Below, in pieces: positions 42,995-51,336 of a stretch of 64,000 nt of DNA (positions are counted from its first letter, which is position 1; each line of letters begins with the position of its first letter). Source of the stretch: Alphaproteobacteria bacterium (GTDB lineage: Bacteria > Pseudomonadota > Alphaproteobacteria > Rhizobiales > JAJFHC01). The notes beneath the pieces are model-generated. The model saw only the letters and a list, made by a program, of their open reading frames with translations, had not been told where the DNA came from and did not search any database. The stretch is from the NCBI GenBank assembly GCA_021775805.1, contig JAJFHD010000090.1, positions 62,001 through 126,000 on the forward strand, given 5' to 3'. The position numbers and the translations under genes were made by a program.

Positions 42995-43480
42995 GTGTCC
43001 GGAGTAAAACAAAAGATTAAGGATCTGGGGCTGGAACTGCCAAAGCCGCTCGAGATTCCCGAAGGAACGGTTCTGCCGTTTCCCTGGATTAGCGTTCGCG
43101 GCGAACGCGTGTTCGTGTCCGGCCACGGACCTCAGAACACGGACGGAACGTTTGCCGGTCCCTTCGGAAAAGTCGGCGCCGACGTCAGTCTCGACGAGGC
43201 CTATGATCTGGCAAGAAAGACAGGCCTTTCAATACTCTCAAGCTTGGAGCGTGAACTCGGCGACCTCGACCGGATTTCCGGTTGGTGCCGGGTCTTCGGT
43301 ATGGTCAACGCGGCACCAGGCTTCAACCAGACCCCCGCAGTCATCAACGGCTTCACCGATCTCATCCATTCGGTGTTTGAGAAGGACGTCGCCAGACACA
43401 CCCGTTCCGCTGTTGGCATGGCGTGCCTTCCTTTTGACATCGCCGTGGAAATTGAAGCGGAGTTGCTGGTGTCCGTGTGA
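42995..43480 (+). CDS. RidA/YjgF family protein
   Basis: A 161-residue RidA-fold protein that begins at GTG (42995) with AAGGAG upstream. Seen are GERVFVSGHGPQNTDGTF, DLDRISGWCRVFGMVNA, and AVGMACLPFDIAVEIEAELLV. RidA proteins hydrolyse reactive enamine/imine intermediates made by PLP enzymes; the usual arginine in the closing segment (ARxAVGVxxLP) appears as RSAVGMACLP, so the imine site may be retained. It follows the LysR gene and converges on the MttB-family gene (25 bases). Confidence 0.82.
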   Translation: MSGVKQKIKDLGLELPKPLEIPEGTVLPFPWISVRGERVFVSGHGPQNTDGTFAGPFGKVGADVSLDEAYDLARKTGLSILSSLERELGDLDRISGWCRVFGMVNAAPGFNQTPAVINGFTDLIHSVFEKDVARHTRSAVGMACLPFDIAVEIEAELLVSV

Positions 43481-43505
43481 CAGATTTGCCGGTTCGTGGC
43501 TGGCG

Positions 43506-45080
43506 CTATGCTTTTGCCTGGCCAGTCATAGCCTCAGGCGGCAGGTGAATGTCAAAGTTGGAACGCAACCGGTGGTCAATCTCCCTGGAAAGATGATCGG
43601 GGAAATGCCGGGTCAGTATCTCGTCGGTTTTTGCCCGGGCGGTCTCGCGGATGTCCGGAGCGCCGGCGTCAAGCCAGTCGGCCACTGATCGCCGGTCTGC
43701 GACTTCGGGATAGAGATAGTCTGTATGCATGCGGGCATATGTGTCGGGGCTGCCGAGGAAATGCCCTTCACCGTGAACGACTTCCGATATGACTTCTTCC
43801 GCCAGGGTTGCCTCGTCGACCTCTATGCCACGTACAGAGCGCAGGATTGCCCCCAGCATGTCGTTGTCGATCACGTAACTCTCGAGTGCGCAGCCCATCA
43901 GGCTGGCCTGCATTCCGGCGGCCTGGGTAATCATGTTGCATCCGGCGTGTGCTGCCAGGGACACCGTCAGGGCCTTTTCGTAGCCGCTTTGGGCATCCGG
44001 CAGCTTGCTGTCGGTTGCCCCGGCAATGCAGGAATTCGGTAATCCGTAATATTGCGCCATCTGGGCCGCACCTGCCATGGCAACAGCCTGTTCGCCGCAC
44101 CCACCCGTCATGGCTCCGGTTCTCAAATCGGTGACCAGGGGGCGTGGACCGAAGACCGCCTGACACTTCGGGTTGACGAGCCACGTGAAAACCATGCCCG
44201 CCAGGGTCTCGACCACCGATTGCACGATGGAGCCTGCCAGGCTGGCCGGACTGGACGCGCCAGATTGCCCCAGGGAATTCACGTGGAAGGGAATGCCAAG
44301 CACGGCAGCCTGCTCCATGACCGCACAGGCATCGCAGGCGAACCGCATAGGCGGAACTACATGGTTGATGTTGATGGACAGAAATGGCTCGGCGAGAAAC
44401 GTGCGGCTGTCACCGGCAATCGTGAAACACATGTCCGCAATCGACCCTACGTTCTCACCGAGGGAGGCGCTTACCGAAACATGCTTTTGAGTGCCCGCGA
44501 GGCAGGCGTAAGCGGTATTGACATCGAGGTCCAGCAGGGTGGGCATGTCGCGCGCCACCACTGACCGGCTGAAAAAGTGCACGTTGTCGAGGGTGTCGAC
44601 GATACGGGCGGCATCGTAGAGATCACGCAAGGTCGCGTCCCGATACTGGCCGGTGTGAAAATCCACCAGACTGGGTGCTGCTCCTCCGGACCCCATGTAC
44701 GTTCTCGCACCCGACAGATCCAGTTCATGACCGCTGCGCTGGCCGTGGAGAATGATATCACGGCGAAATCCCGCGATCGCGTCCTCAACAAGTGTTTTGG
44801 GGAAAACGAGACGTCCCTGATCCGTCAGTTTGCCGCCTTTCGCAACAATCCGCTCGACGACAAATCCCGGCGCTTCCGACATGCCGGTTGTCTCCAGAAT
44901 TTGCAACGCTGCCCGATGGATGCGCTGAACATCTGGTTCGCTGAGAGGCTTGAAGGCCCCGCCCAGGACACCTGGCCAGACGGGGGAGGGTGCCGGTTCG
45001 GATTTCTGAGTGCCGGCACTGTCGCGATTGCGGCGATTCTGCCGGGTGCGTTTCCTGTTCGACGTCTCGTGTGTCGTCAT
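43506..45080 (-). CDS. MttB-family corrinoid methyltransferase homologue (non-pyrrolysine)
   Basis: I start at the ATG at 45080 (524 residues); frames reaching 45128 are possible. The N-terminal 30 residues are basic and low-complexity (SNRKRTRQNRRNRDSAG). The family blocks follow: GGAFKPLSEPDVQRIH, MGSGGAAPSLVDFHTG, GGCGEQAVAMAGAAQMAQYY, and AGATDSKLPDAQSGYEKA. There is no in-frame amber codon, so it belongs to the non-Pyl group, whose best-known member is the glycine betaine methyltransferase MtgB. It is the last gene of the minus-strand amine cluster, 166 bases after the C-N hydrolase. Demethylation of a methylated amine is inferred. Confidence 0.85.
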   Translation of the reverse strand: MTTHETSNRKRTRQNRRNRDSAGTQKSEPAPSPVWPGVLGGAFKPLSEPDVQRIHRAALQILETTGMSEAPGFVVERIVAKGGKLTDQGRLVFPKTLVEDAIAGFRRDIILHGQRSGHELDLSGARTYMGSGGAAPSLVDFHTGQYRDATLRDLYDAARIVDTLDNVHFFSRSVVARDMPTLLDLDVNTAYACLAGTQKHVSVSASLGENVGSIADMCFTIAGDSRTFLAEPFLSININHVVPPMRFACDACAVMEQAAVLGIPFHVNSLGQSGASSPASLAGSIVQSVVETLAGMVFTWLVNPKCQAVFGPRPLVTDLRTGAMTGGCGEQAVAMAGAAQMAQYYGLPNSCIAGATDSKLPDAQSGYEKALTVSLAAHAGCNMITQAAGMQASLMGCALESYVIDNDMLGAILRSVRGIEVDEATLAEEVISEVVHGEGHFLGSPDTYARMHTDYLYPEVADRRSVADWLDAGAPDIRETARAKTDEILTRHFPDHLSREIDHRLRSNFDIHLPPEAMTGQAKA

Positions 45081-45246
45081 CGTCCTGGCCTTGTGCATTT
45101 GCTGGTCCGATTTCGCCCGCCGCAACACAAGACTATCGCAACAATGGCAGTCACCGATAATTTCATAATAGCCGTACGCCGCCGGTTGATGGCGAAGGTC
45201 GAATCATGTCGGTCGCAACCTTGGCAAATTTCCTTGCGCCGATCCG

Positions 45247-46092
45247 CTAACCTTCGAAAAGTTTGAGCGTCGTGTAACTGTCGAGCCGGTCGCCGAGAAA
45301 CGTGTAATCCGACCGAACCGATCGCAAGAGTTCGGTGTCGATGTCGAGAACAAGGAACGCTTCATCGTGTTCGGGGAAACGGGTTGGCGGGTGATCATTG
45401 TCAATCCAGGGTGGGCAAAACAGGCTCGCGCCGTAGTCTGGTCCTGCCCGGTTCAGACTCAAGAAAAAGACCTGGTTCTCCACTGCGCGCGTGACAGCAA
45501 AGTCATGCCAGTTGTCGAAAGACTCGTCACGGGCATAGGCACCGCAGTGCAGGATCAACTGTACATCACGATCGACCGCCAACGTACGGGTCAGTTCCGG
45601 CACGCGGATGTCGTAGCAGATTATCGGTGCGATCGAGATGCCGTTGACATCAAACGCAAACAGGTGGTTTCCGCGTTTGAAGTATTCCTTTTCCATCGAG
45701 GCACCGAATTGGGCAACATGCAGTTTGTCGTAGTGACCTAAGAGATTTCCGTCAGGTCCCGCTGCCATATGGCAGATGTGAAAACCACCGTCGTCACCGA
45801 TCCGGGGCATGCCGAAAACGACGGTAGCGTCACAACGCCGGGCCAGTGCCTTGAACACACCGACAGTGGTGCCATCCAGGAGTTCGGCAATGTCACTCAA
45901 TCGGTCGAAGGTTTCTCTTGAATAGTCCACGGTGGACAATTCGGGCAAAACGATAAGATCGACCGGTTGATCCTGGCACCTCGTTTCGATCGCGCTGGCA
46001 ATCCGAAGTACATGCCTGTCGCGTTCCTCGACGGTTGGCGTTGGCGGAATCGCAATCTGGCAGGCGAGAAGTCGAAGTCGGTTTGACGGCAT
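45247..46092 (-). CDS. Nitrilase-superfamily carbon-nitrogen hydrolase
   Basis: A 281-residue amidase/nitrilase-fold enzyme. The catalytic triad is complete: E51 in LPELSTVDY, K123 in YDKLHVAQFG, and C159 in PIICYDIRVPELTR. The DIRVPELTR wording and lack of the nitrilase WEH context favour an amidase or omega-amidase type rather than a true nitrilase. It sits 39 bases after the iron alcohol dehydrogenase, in the run GS-like, ALDH, ADH, amidase. It is therefore a good candidate for releasing glutamate from a gamma-glutamyl intermediate or for hydrolysing an amide (inference). Confidence 0.87.
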   Translation of the reverse strand: MPSNRLRLLACQIAIPPTPTVEERDRHVLRIASAIETRCQDQPVDLIVLPELSTVDYSRETFDRLSDIAELLDGTTVGVFKALARRCDATVVFGMPRIGDDGGFHICHMAAGPDGNLLGHYDKLHVAQFGASMEKEYFKRGNHLFAFDVNGISIAPIICYDIRVPELTRTLAVDRDVQLILHCGAYARDESFDNWHDFAVTRAVENQVFFLSLNRAGPDYGASLFCPPWIDNDHPPTRFPEHDEAFLVLDIDTELLRSVRSDYTFLGDRLDSYTTLKLFEG

Positions 46093-46131
46093 GATGGCGC
46101 CTCATGGTAGTTCAACGATGAAGCGAAACCG

Positions 46132-47298
46132 TCAACCCGGCAGGGTTCCCTCATAGGCCTGTTCATAAAGCCGCACGACAGCCGGGACTTCAAGGGTAAT
46201 CGGATTGCCGCCCGCAGTTGGATCGACCACGGCCATCTCCGACATCAGTTGAAATCTTGTATCGTCGACGCCGATCTTGTCGATCGAATGGGCGATGCCC
46301 AATTCTTCGCGCATGGCAAGAACTGTATCGACGAATCCGTTGAAGCCGCCGGCAATCCCGAGCCACGAGGCAAGCCGTTCGATCTTGTCCTCAATCACGG
46401 AACGGTTGAACATCAGGATGTAGGGCATGAAGACCGCATTGGTGAGCCCGTGATGCGTGTCGTATAGCGCGCCTACCGGATGGGACAGTGAATGAATGGC
46501 GCCAAGGCCCTTCTGGAAGGCGACCGCTCCCATGGCGGCCGCCGACATCATATGCCCGCGCGCCTCGATATCCGAACCATGCGCGTAGACGGTCGGAAGG
46601 TAGTCCTTGACCAGACGAAGCCCCTCGACCGCGATGCCTTCGCACATCGGATGATAGCTCGGCGCACAATAGGCTTCGAGACAATGGGCAAAGGCATCCA
46701 TTCCTGTGCCCGCAGTGATGTGTGGCGGTAGGCCAACCGTCAGCTCAGGATCGCAGATCACGGTTTCGGGCAGCATCTTGGGATGAAAGATGACCTTCTT
46801 GGTGTGGGTTTCCTCGTTGGTGATGACGCCGGCGCGACCCACCTCTGAGCCGGTTCCTGCTGTGGTTGGCACGGCGACCACGGGCGCGATTCCGGAAGGG
46901 TCCGCACGGGTCCACCAGTCGCCCACATCCTCAAAATCCCACATCGGGCGGGTCTGGCCCTTCATGAAGGCGATTGTCTTGGCCGCATCAAGTCCTGAAC
47001 CGCCGCCGAAGGCAATGACGCCGTCGTGGCCGCCGGATTTGTAGACTTCGACGCCGGCCTCCACGTTCGAGGCGGTGGGGTTGGGCTTGACGTCTGAAAA
47101 CACAGCGACTTCGAGACCGGCGGCGGTCACCACATCCACGGCCTTCTGTGTAATCGGCAGGGGCGCAATGCCCGGGTCCGTGACAAGGAGAGGGCGCTTG
47201 ATGCCGGATGCCGCGCAGGCGTCGGCCAATTCGTCTATGCGGCCCGCGCCGAACCGGATCGCGGTGGGGAAGGACCAGTTTGTGCTGACAGTGCTCAT
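46132..47298 (-). CDS. Iron-containing alcohol dehydrogenase
   Basis: A 388-residue group III alcohol dehydrogenase. The NAD site is GGGSGLDAAKTIAFM; metal ligands are the aspartate of TAGTGMDAFAHCLEAYC with the histidine in the same block, and histidines in AIHSLSHPVGALYDTHHG. It oxidises primary alcohols, diols or amino alcohols to aldehydes. It follows the aldehyde dehydrogenase (40-base gap), so alcohol to aldehyde to acid is encoded by neighbours. In combination with the glutamine-synthetase-like gene this resembles the isopropylamine (Ipu) route of gamma-glutamyl-aminoalcohol oxidation. Confidence 0.88.
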   Translation of the reverse strand: MSTVSTNWSFPTAIRFGAGRIDELADACAASGIKRPLLVTDPGIAPLPITQKAVDVVTAAGLEVAVFSDVKPNPTASNVEAGVEVYKSGGHDGVIAFGGGSGLDAAKTIAFMKGQTRPMWDFEDVGDWWTRADPSGIAPVVAVPTTAGTGSEVGRAGVITNEETHTKKVIFHPKMLPETVICDPELTVGLPPHITAGTGMDAFAHCLEAYCAPSYHPMCEGIAVEGLRLVKDYLPTVYAHGSDIEARGHMMSAAAMGAVAFQKGLGAIHSLSHPVGALYDTHHGLTNAVFMPYILMFNRSVIEDKIERLASWLGIAGGFNGFVDTVLAMREELGIAHSIDKIGVDDTRFQLMSEMAVVDPTAGGNPITLEVPAVVRLYEQAYEGTLPG

Positions 47299-47338
47299 GG
47301 GCGTCGTTCCTGTTTGCAGACTTAATCGTCTGATCGGT

Positions 47339-48730
47339 TTAATGCGTGTTGGTTCTGAGATGAAAACTCTTAGGTCGCGTCAGGACTTCATACCCCATTG
47401 ACGACAACGTGCAACCGCGTCCGGTGTTCTTGACGCCGGTCCAGGCAAGGGCCGGGTCGAGATAGTCGCACCGGTTCATGAAAACTGTCCCGGTTTCAAG
47501 TTGAGCGCCTATGTGTTCAGCAGCATCGGCGTCTTCGGTCCAGATGGCGGCAGTCAGTCCGAGATCCGAGTCGTTCATCAAGGAAATCGCTTCCTCGTCC
47601 CCCGACACCGGCATGATCCCCACAACCGGTCCGAAACTTTCCTCAGTCATAACCGACATGTTGTGCGTGACGCCGGTCAGGACCTGCGGCGCGAGATAGG
47701 CGGACCCGGGCTTGTCCATGGCAAATGCGGAGGTGTCGATGTGTGCCGTTGCCCCGGCGGCAACCGCTTGCGATATCTGATTGCGGACAAAATCCGCGGC
47801 TGCAGGTTTGACCAGGGGTCCAAGGGTGGTGGCCTCATCCAGGGGGTTGCCGAGAACGTACTGGCGGGTGAGGTCAGCGAGGCCTGATACGAATTCGTCG
47901 TGCACGGAGTTGTCGACATAGATCCGTTCAATGCCGCAGCATGACTGCCCGGAGTTGAAGAACGCGCCGTCGGCAAGATTTTCGATGGCGTGGGCCATGT
48001 TGCAATCCGCTCTGACATAGGCCGGGTCCTTGCCGCCCAGTTCGAGGCCGACGGGAATGAACCGGCCTGCGGCCGACTGCTCCATGGTGCGTCCGGCGGG
48101 GACTGAACCGGTAAAGCAGACCATATCGACCAGGCCGTCGGAGATGATCTTACCGGTTTGTGCATGATCTAGTACCAAGTGCTGGAACAGACCCTCGGGC
48201 AGACCCGCTGCGTCAAAGGCCTTTTGAAAGCGCTCCGCCACGAGCAAAGTGCTCGAGGCATGTTTGAGGACAACGGCGTTGCCGGCCATCAGGGCGGGTA
48301 CGACGGAATTCACAGTCGTCAGATATGGAAAATTCCACGGTGCAATCGTGAACACGGTACCGATCGGCTCGCGTCTTATGAAACGTTTGAACCCTTCTTT
48401 GTCGCCCGGATCGACATCATGCAGCGATGCCTCGGCGATGGAGATCATGTGACGGGCTCGTTCTTCGAATCCACCGAGTTCACCTTGACCGTATCGGACA
48501 GGGCGACCCATCTGCCAGGCCAGTTCGGGGACGATGTCGTCGGCCATCGCCAGCATGGCGTCAACGGCGGCGGAACACATTTCAGCACGCTCCGAAATAG
48601 ACGTCTGTTTCCAGGCGCGCTGAGCTGTTGTCGACTTATCGAAGGTGGACTGAATTTCGGAATCCGACGCCGTTGGACGTTCGGCGTAAACGCTGCCGTC
48701 AACCGGGGAAACACATTTGATCGTGGACAT
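47339..48730 (-). CDS. NAD-dependent aldehyde dehydrogenase
   Basis: A 463-residue ALDH. The catalytic cysteine is in FFNSGQSCCGIERIYV, the general-base glutamate in LELGGKDPAYV, and the cofactor loop in CFTGSVPAGRTMEQSAA. It oxidises an aldehyde to an acid. The position between a GS-like ligase (38-base gap) and an iron alcohol dehydrogenase supports oxidation of a gamma-glutamylated amino aldehyde. Its C-terminus is normal, and no frameshift is seen. Confidence 0.9.
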   Translation of the reverse strand: MSTIKCVSPVDGSVYAERPTASDSEIQSTFDKSTTAQRAWKQTSISERAEMCSAAVDAMLAMADDIVPELAWQMGRPVRYGQGELGGFEERARHMISIAEASLHDVDPGDKEGFKRFIRREPIGTVFTIAPWNFPYLTTVNSVVPALMAGNAVVLKHASSTLLVAERFQKAFDAAGLPEGLFQHLVLDHAQTGKIISDGLVDMVCFTGSVPAGRTMEQSAAGRFIPVGLELGGKDPAYVRADCNMAHAIENLADGAFFNSGQSCCGIERIYVDNSVHDEFVSGLADLTRQYVLGNPLDEATTLGPLVKPAAADFVRNQISQAVAAGATAHIDTSAFAMDKPGSAYLAPQVLTGVTHNMSVMTEESFGPVVGIMPVSGDEEAISLMNDSDLGLTAAIWTEDADAAEHIGAQLETGTVFMNRCDYLDPALAWTGVKNTGRGCTLSSMGYEVLTRPKSFHLRTNTH

Positions 48731-48768
48731 GGGTTCTACGCTTTTCTCTGTTCGCTCGATGTATCTCG

Positions 48769-50136
48769 TCAGGCGCGCTCAAAACCGCGGGCGACTTCCC
48801 AGTCGGTGACGCGCCGGTCATATTCGAATTGTTCCCACTTCGCGGCATGGACATAATGGTCGATGACGTCATCCCCCATGGCGGCCCGAAGCATCTTCGA
48901 TTTGTTCAGTGTGGCGGTGGCATCCCGCAGTGTTTCGGGAATGCCGCGGGCCTTTTGCGCCCCGTAGGCATCGCCCTTGAACTCGGGCTCCAGCTCCATC
49001 TTGTTTTCGATGCCATTGATGCCCGCGGCGATCTGGGCGGCCATGGCCAGATAGGGATTGAGGTCCGAGCCGCCGACCCGGCATTCGACCCGGATTGCCT
49101 TGGTGCCTTCGCCACACAGCCTGTACCCGGCGGTTCGGTTGTCCTTCGACCAGATCGCCTTGGTCGGTGCGAACGTGCCGGCCTGAAACCGTTTGTATGA
49201 ATTGATGTAGGGCGCCAGAAAACAGGTGACCTCGCTGGCATGAGCGAGCAGGCCTGCCATGTAGTGGCGCATGGTATCGGACATGCCGTATTGGCCCTTG
49301 GGGTCGTGAAACAGCGATTTTCCCTTCAGCGACCAGAGCGACTGGTGAAGGTGCGAGGAACTGCCGGCGGCGTTGTAGTCCCATTTGGCCAGGAACGTGA
49401 GCGCGCGGCCCTTCGACCAGGCGATTTCCTTGCAGCCGTTCTTGATGATGACGTGGTTGTCGGCCATGTCGAGGGCGTCGGAATAGTGAACGTTGATTTC
49501 TTCCTGTCCGGCGTCCGCCTCGCCCTTCGAGTTTTCCACCGGGATGCCCGCGCCCTGCAGGCCGTTGCGGATGGCCCGCATGACGTCTTCTTCCTTGGTC
49601 GTCTGGAAGATATGATAGTCCTCGTTATAGGCGCTGATTGGCGAAATTCCGCGATAACCCTTGCCGACCGCTTCCTCGTAGCTTTCCCTGAACAGGAAAA
49701 ACTCGAGCTCGGTCGCCATCATGGCGCGCATGCCCATGTCTTTCAGCCGGGCCACCTGTTTCTTCAGGATCGCCCGGGGCGCGTGAGGGACGTCTTCGTG
49801 GGTGTGATGATCGAGTGTGTCGCACAGAACCAGAGCCGTGCCTTCAAGCCAGGGAATGCGCCGCAGGGTCGTCAGGTCGGGCTTCATGGTGTAGTCGCCG
49901 TAACCGGCCGCCCAGCTTGTGGACTTGTACCCCTCGACCGTGTCCATCTCCATGTCGGTCGCGAGCAAGTAGTTGCAGCTGTGGGTTTCCTCCCAGGCGC
50001 CGTCGACAAAGAACTCGGCCTGAAATCTCTTGCCCATCAACCGGCCCTGCATGTCGATTTGCGCCGCAAGAACAGTATCGATTTCACCGCTTTTCACGGC
50101 TTTTTTCAGCTCATCAAGGGACAGGTTGCCGGGCAT
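48769..50136 (-). CDS. Glutamine-synthetase-like ligase (gamma-glutamyl-amine synthetase type)
   Basis: A 455-residue GS-superfamily enzyme. The ATG at 50136 has AGGAG upstream. Catalytic blocks are MMATELEFFLF, NVHYSDALDMADNHV, GSSSHLHQSL, and NRTAGYRLCGEGTKAIRVECRVGGSDLNPYLAMAA. It lacks the adenylylation tyrosine segment and regulatory surroundings of GlnA. GlnA3, PuuA and IpuC-like homologues attach glutamate to polyamines or aminoalkanes using ATP. The neighbours (TRAP transporter, ALDH, ADH) argue for ligation of an amine or amino alcohol. A strong hairpin separates it from dctP. Confidence 0.82.
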   Translation of the reverse strand: MPGNLSLDELKKAVKSGEIDTVLAAQIDMQGRLMGKRFQAEFFVDGAWEETHSCNYLLATDMEMDTVEGYKSTSWAAGYGDYTMKPDLTTLRRIPWLEGTALVLCDTLDHHTHEDVPHAPRAILKKQVARLKDMGMRAMMATELEFFLFRESYEEAVGKGYRGISPISAYNEDYHIFQTTKEEDVMRAIRNGLQGAGIPVENSKGEADAGQEEINVHYSDALDMADNHVIIKNGCKEIAWSKGRALTFLAKWDYNAAGSSSHLHQSLWSLKGKSLFHDPKGQYGMSDTMRHYMAGLLAHASEVTCFLAPYINSYKRFQAGTFAPTKAIWSKDNRTAGYRLCGEGTKAIRVECRVGGSDLNPYLAMAAQIAAGINGIENKMELEPEFKGDAYGAQKARGIPETLRDATATLNKSKMLRAAMGDDVIDHYVHAAKWEQFEYDRRVTDWEVARGFERA

Positions 50137-50169
50137 TCAGGGGATCTCCTGAGATTAAAGTAAGAGGAT

Positions 50170-50198
50170 GAGAAGCACCGGGCGGCCCGGTGCTTCTC
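50170..50198 (-). promoter_or_regulatory. Strong intercistronic hairpin after dctP
   Basis: GAGAAGCACCGGG (50170-50182) pairs perfectly with CCCGGTGCTTCTC (50186-50198), 13 pairs around CGG. It lies 19 bases after the dctP stop and 33 before the GS-like start. The following stretch is T/C-rich (CATCCTCTTACTTT) but has no true T-run. It could protect the upstream dctP mRNA and partly terminate, as in other operons with an abundant binding protein. Confidence 0.8.
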
Positions 50199-50217
50199 GT
50201 TGGTGTAGGTCTTCGAC

Positions 50218-51252
50218 TCAACCGTAACGGTACGGACGGCCGGCCTTCTGCATGTCGTCATTGTACTTGCGGAAGATACTGACCACCTTGGCCTTGGTCT
50301 CGGACTCCGCAGCGATCTCGTCCCAGAACTTGACAGCAGCTGTCTCGACCTGAGCCCATTCTTCATCCGGAATCGTGGTCAGCTTCATCTTGGTGCCGTT
50401 GACACGAAGATCGGCTTCACCGCCCCAGTACCACCATTGACGGTAATAGTGGCTCTGGTCCATGCAGACCTTGAGCAGTTCCTTCATGTTTTCGGGAAGT
50501 TCGTTCCAGCGGTCCATGTTGGCAAAGAACGAGCCGGCCCAGGCACCGGAGATGTTGTTGGTCAGGAAGTAGTTGGTCACGTCTGCCCAGCCAACGGTGT
50601 AGTCTTCGGTGATGCCCGACCAGGCAACGCCGTCCAACTCGCCGGTCTGAACGGCGACTTCGATATCTTCCCAGGGAAGCGTCACCGGCACCACACCGAA
50701 TTGGGTGAGGAAGCGTCCGGCTGTCGGGAAGGTGAAGACCCGTTTGCCTTTGAGATCTGCCAGACTGTTGATCGGGTCCTTGGTGGCAAAATGGCAGGGA
50801 TCCCATGCGCCGGCGGAAATGTGCTTGACGCCGACGGCGGAATACTCCTTGTCCCAGATCTCGCCCAGACCGTACTGGTTGAAAAGGACCGGCACGTCGA
50901 GCGAATAACGGCTGCCGAAGGGGAAGTAGCCGCCAAACACCGTCACCTCGGTCGGCGACGCCATCGAGTCGTCGTCGGACTGAACGGCGTCGATCGTGCC
51001 TTTCTGCATCGCCCGGAACAATTCTCCCGTGGGCACAAGCTGGTCGGCAAAAGACAGCTCGATTTCCATCTGGTCGCCGGCAATCTTGTTAAAGCTGTCG
51101 ATTGCAGGCTTGATCACATGGGCGGCCAATGCGGCCCCGGCATAGGTCTGCATGCGCCATTTGATCTTTGACTGCGCGATGGCAGGCGTCGCGAGGGCAG
51201 CAACCGGAACCGTGGCGGCGGCGCCTTTGATGAAGGTACGTCTTGAAGTCAT
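50218..51252 (-). CDS. dctP: TRAP transporter solute-binding protein (DctP)
   Basis: A 344-residue periplasmic protein with a twin-arginine-like signal (TSRRTFIKGAAATVPVAALA, cleaved after PAIAQ). The fold is TakP-like: KIKWRMQTYAGA, the ligand arginine region LADLKGKRVFTFPTAGRFLTQ, and LPWEDIEVAVQTGELDGVAW. Adjacent dctM and dctQ make a full Na-coupled TRAP system. The many W/Y residues (YYRQWWYWGGE) could suit a small amine or organic acid. GGGAGG precedes its ATG. It starts 84 bases after the dctM stop. Confidence 0.92.
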   Translation of the reverse strand: MTSRRTFIKGAAATVPVAALATPAIAQSKIKWRMQTYAGAALAAHVIKPAIDSFNKIAGDQMEIELSFADQLVPTGELFRAMQKGTIDAVQSDDDSMASPTEVTVFGGYFPFGSRYSLDVPVLFNQYGLGEIWDKEYSAVGVKHISAGAWDPCHFATKDPINSLADLKGKRVFTFPTAGRFLTQFGVVPVTLPWEDIEVAVQTGELDGVAWSGITEDYTVGWADVTNYFLTNNISGAWAGSFFANMDRWNELPENMKELLKVCMDQSHYYRQWWYWGGEADLRVNGTKMKLTTIPDEEWAQVETAAVKFWDEIAAESETKAKVVSIFRKYNDDMQKAGRPYRYG

Positions 51253-51336
51253 GATTTCCTCCCTTTGGGTTTTTCTGCGTTACAAATCGAGTTCATGTTC
51301 GGTGTCGTTATAGTCTCTCTCCTTCCATTGTTGGGT

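Noticed and set aside
43506..45080. Pyrrolysine (amber readthrough) MttB
   Set aside because: The frame runs to its stop without any in-frame TAG, and the protein is full length, so it is a non-pyrrolysine homologue.
49240..50163. 307-codon plus-strand frame opposite the GS-like gene
   Set aside because: Antisense of a gene with conserved glutamine-synthetase blocks.
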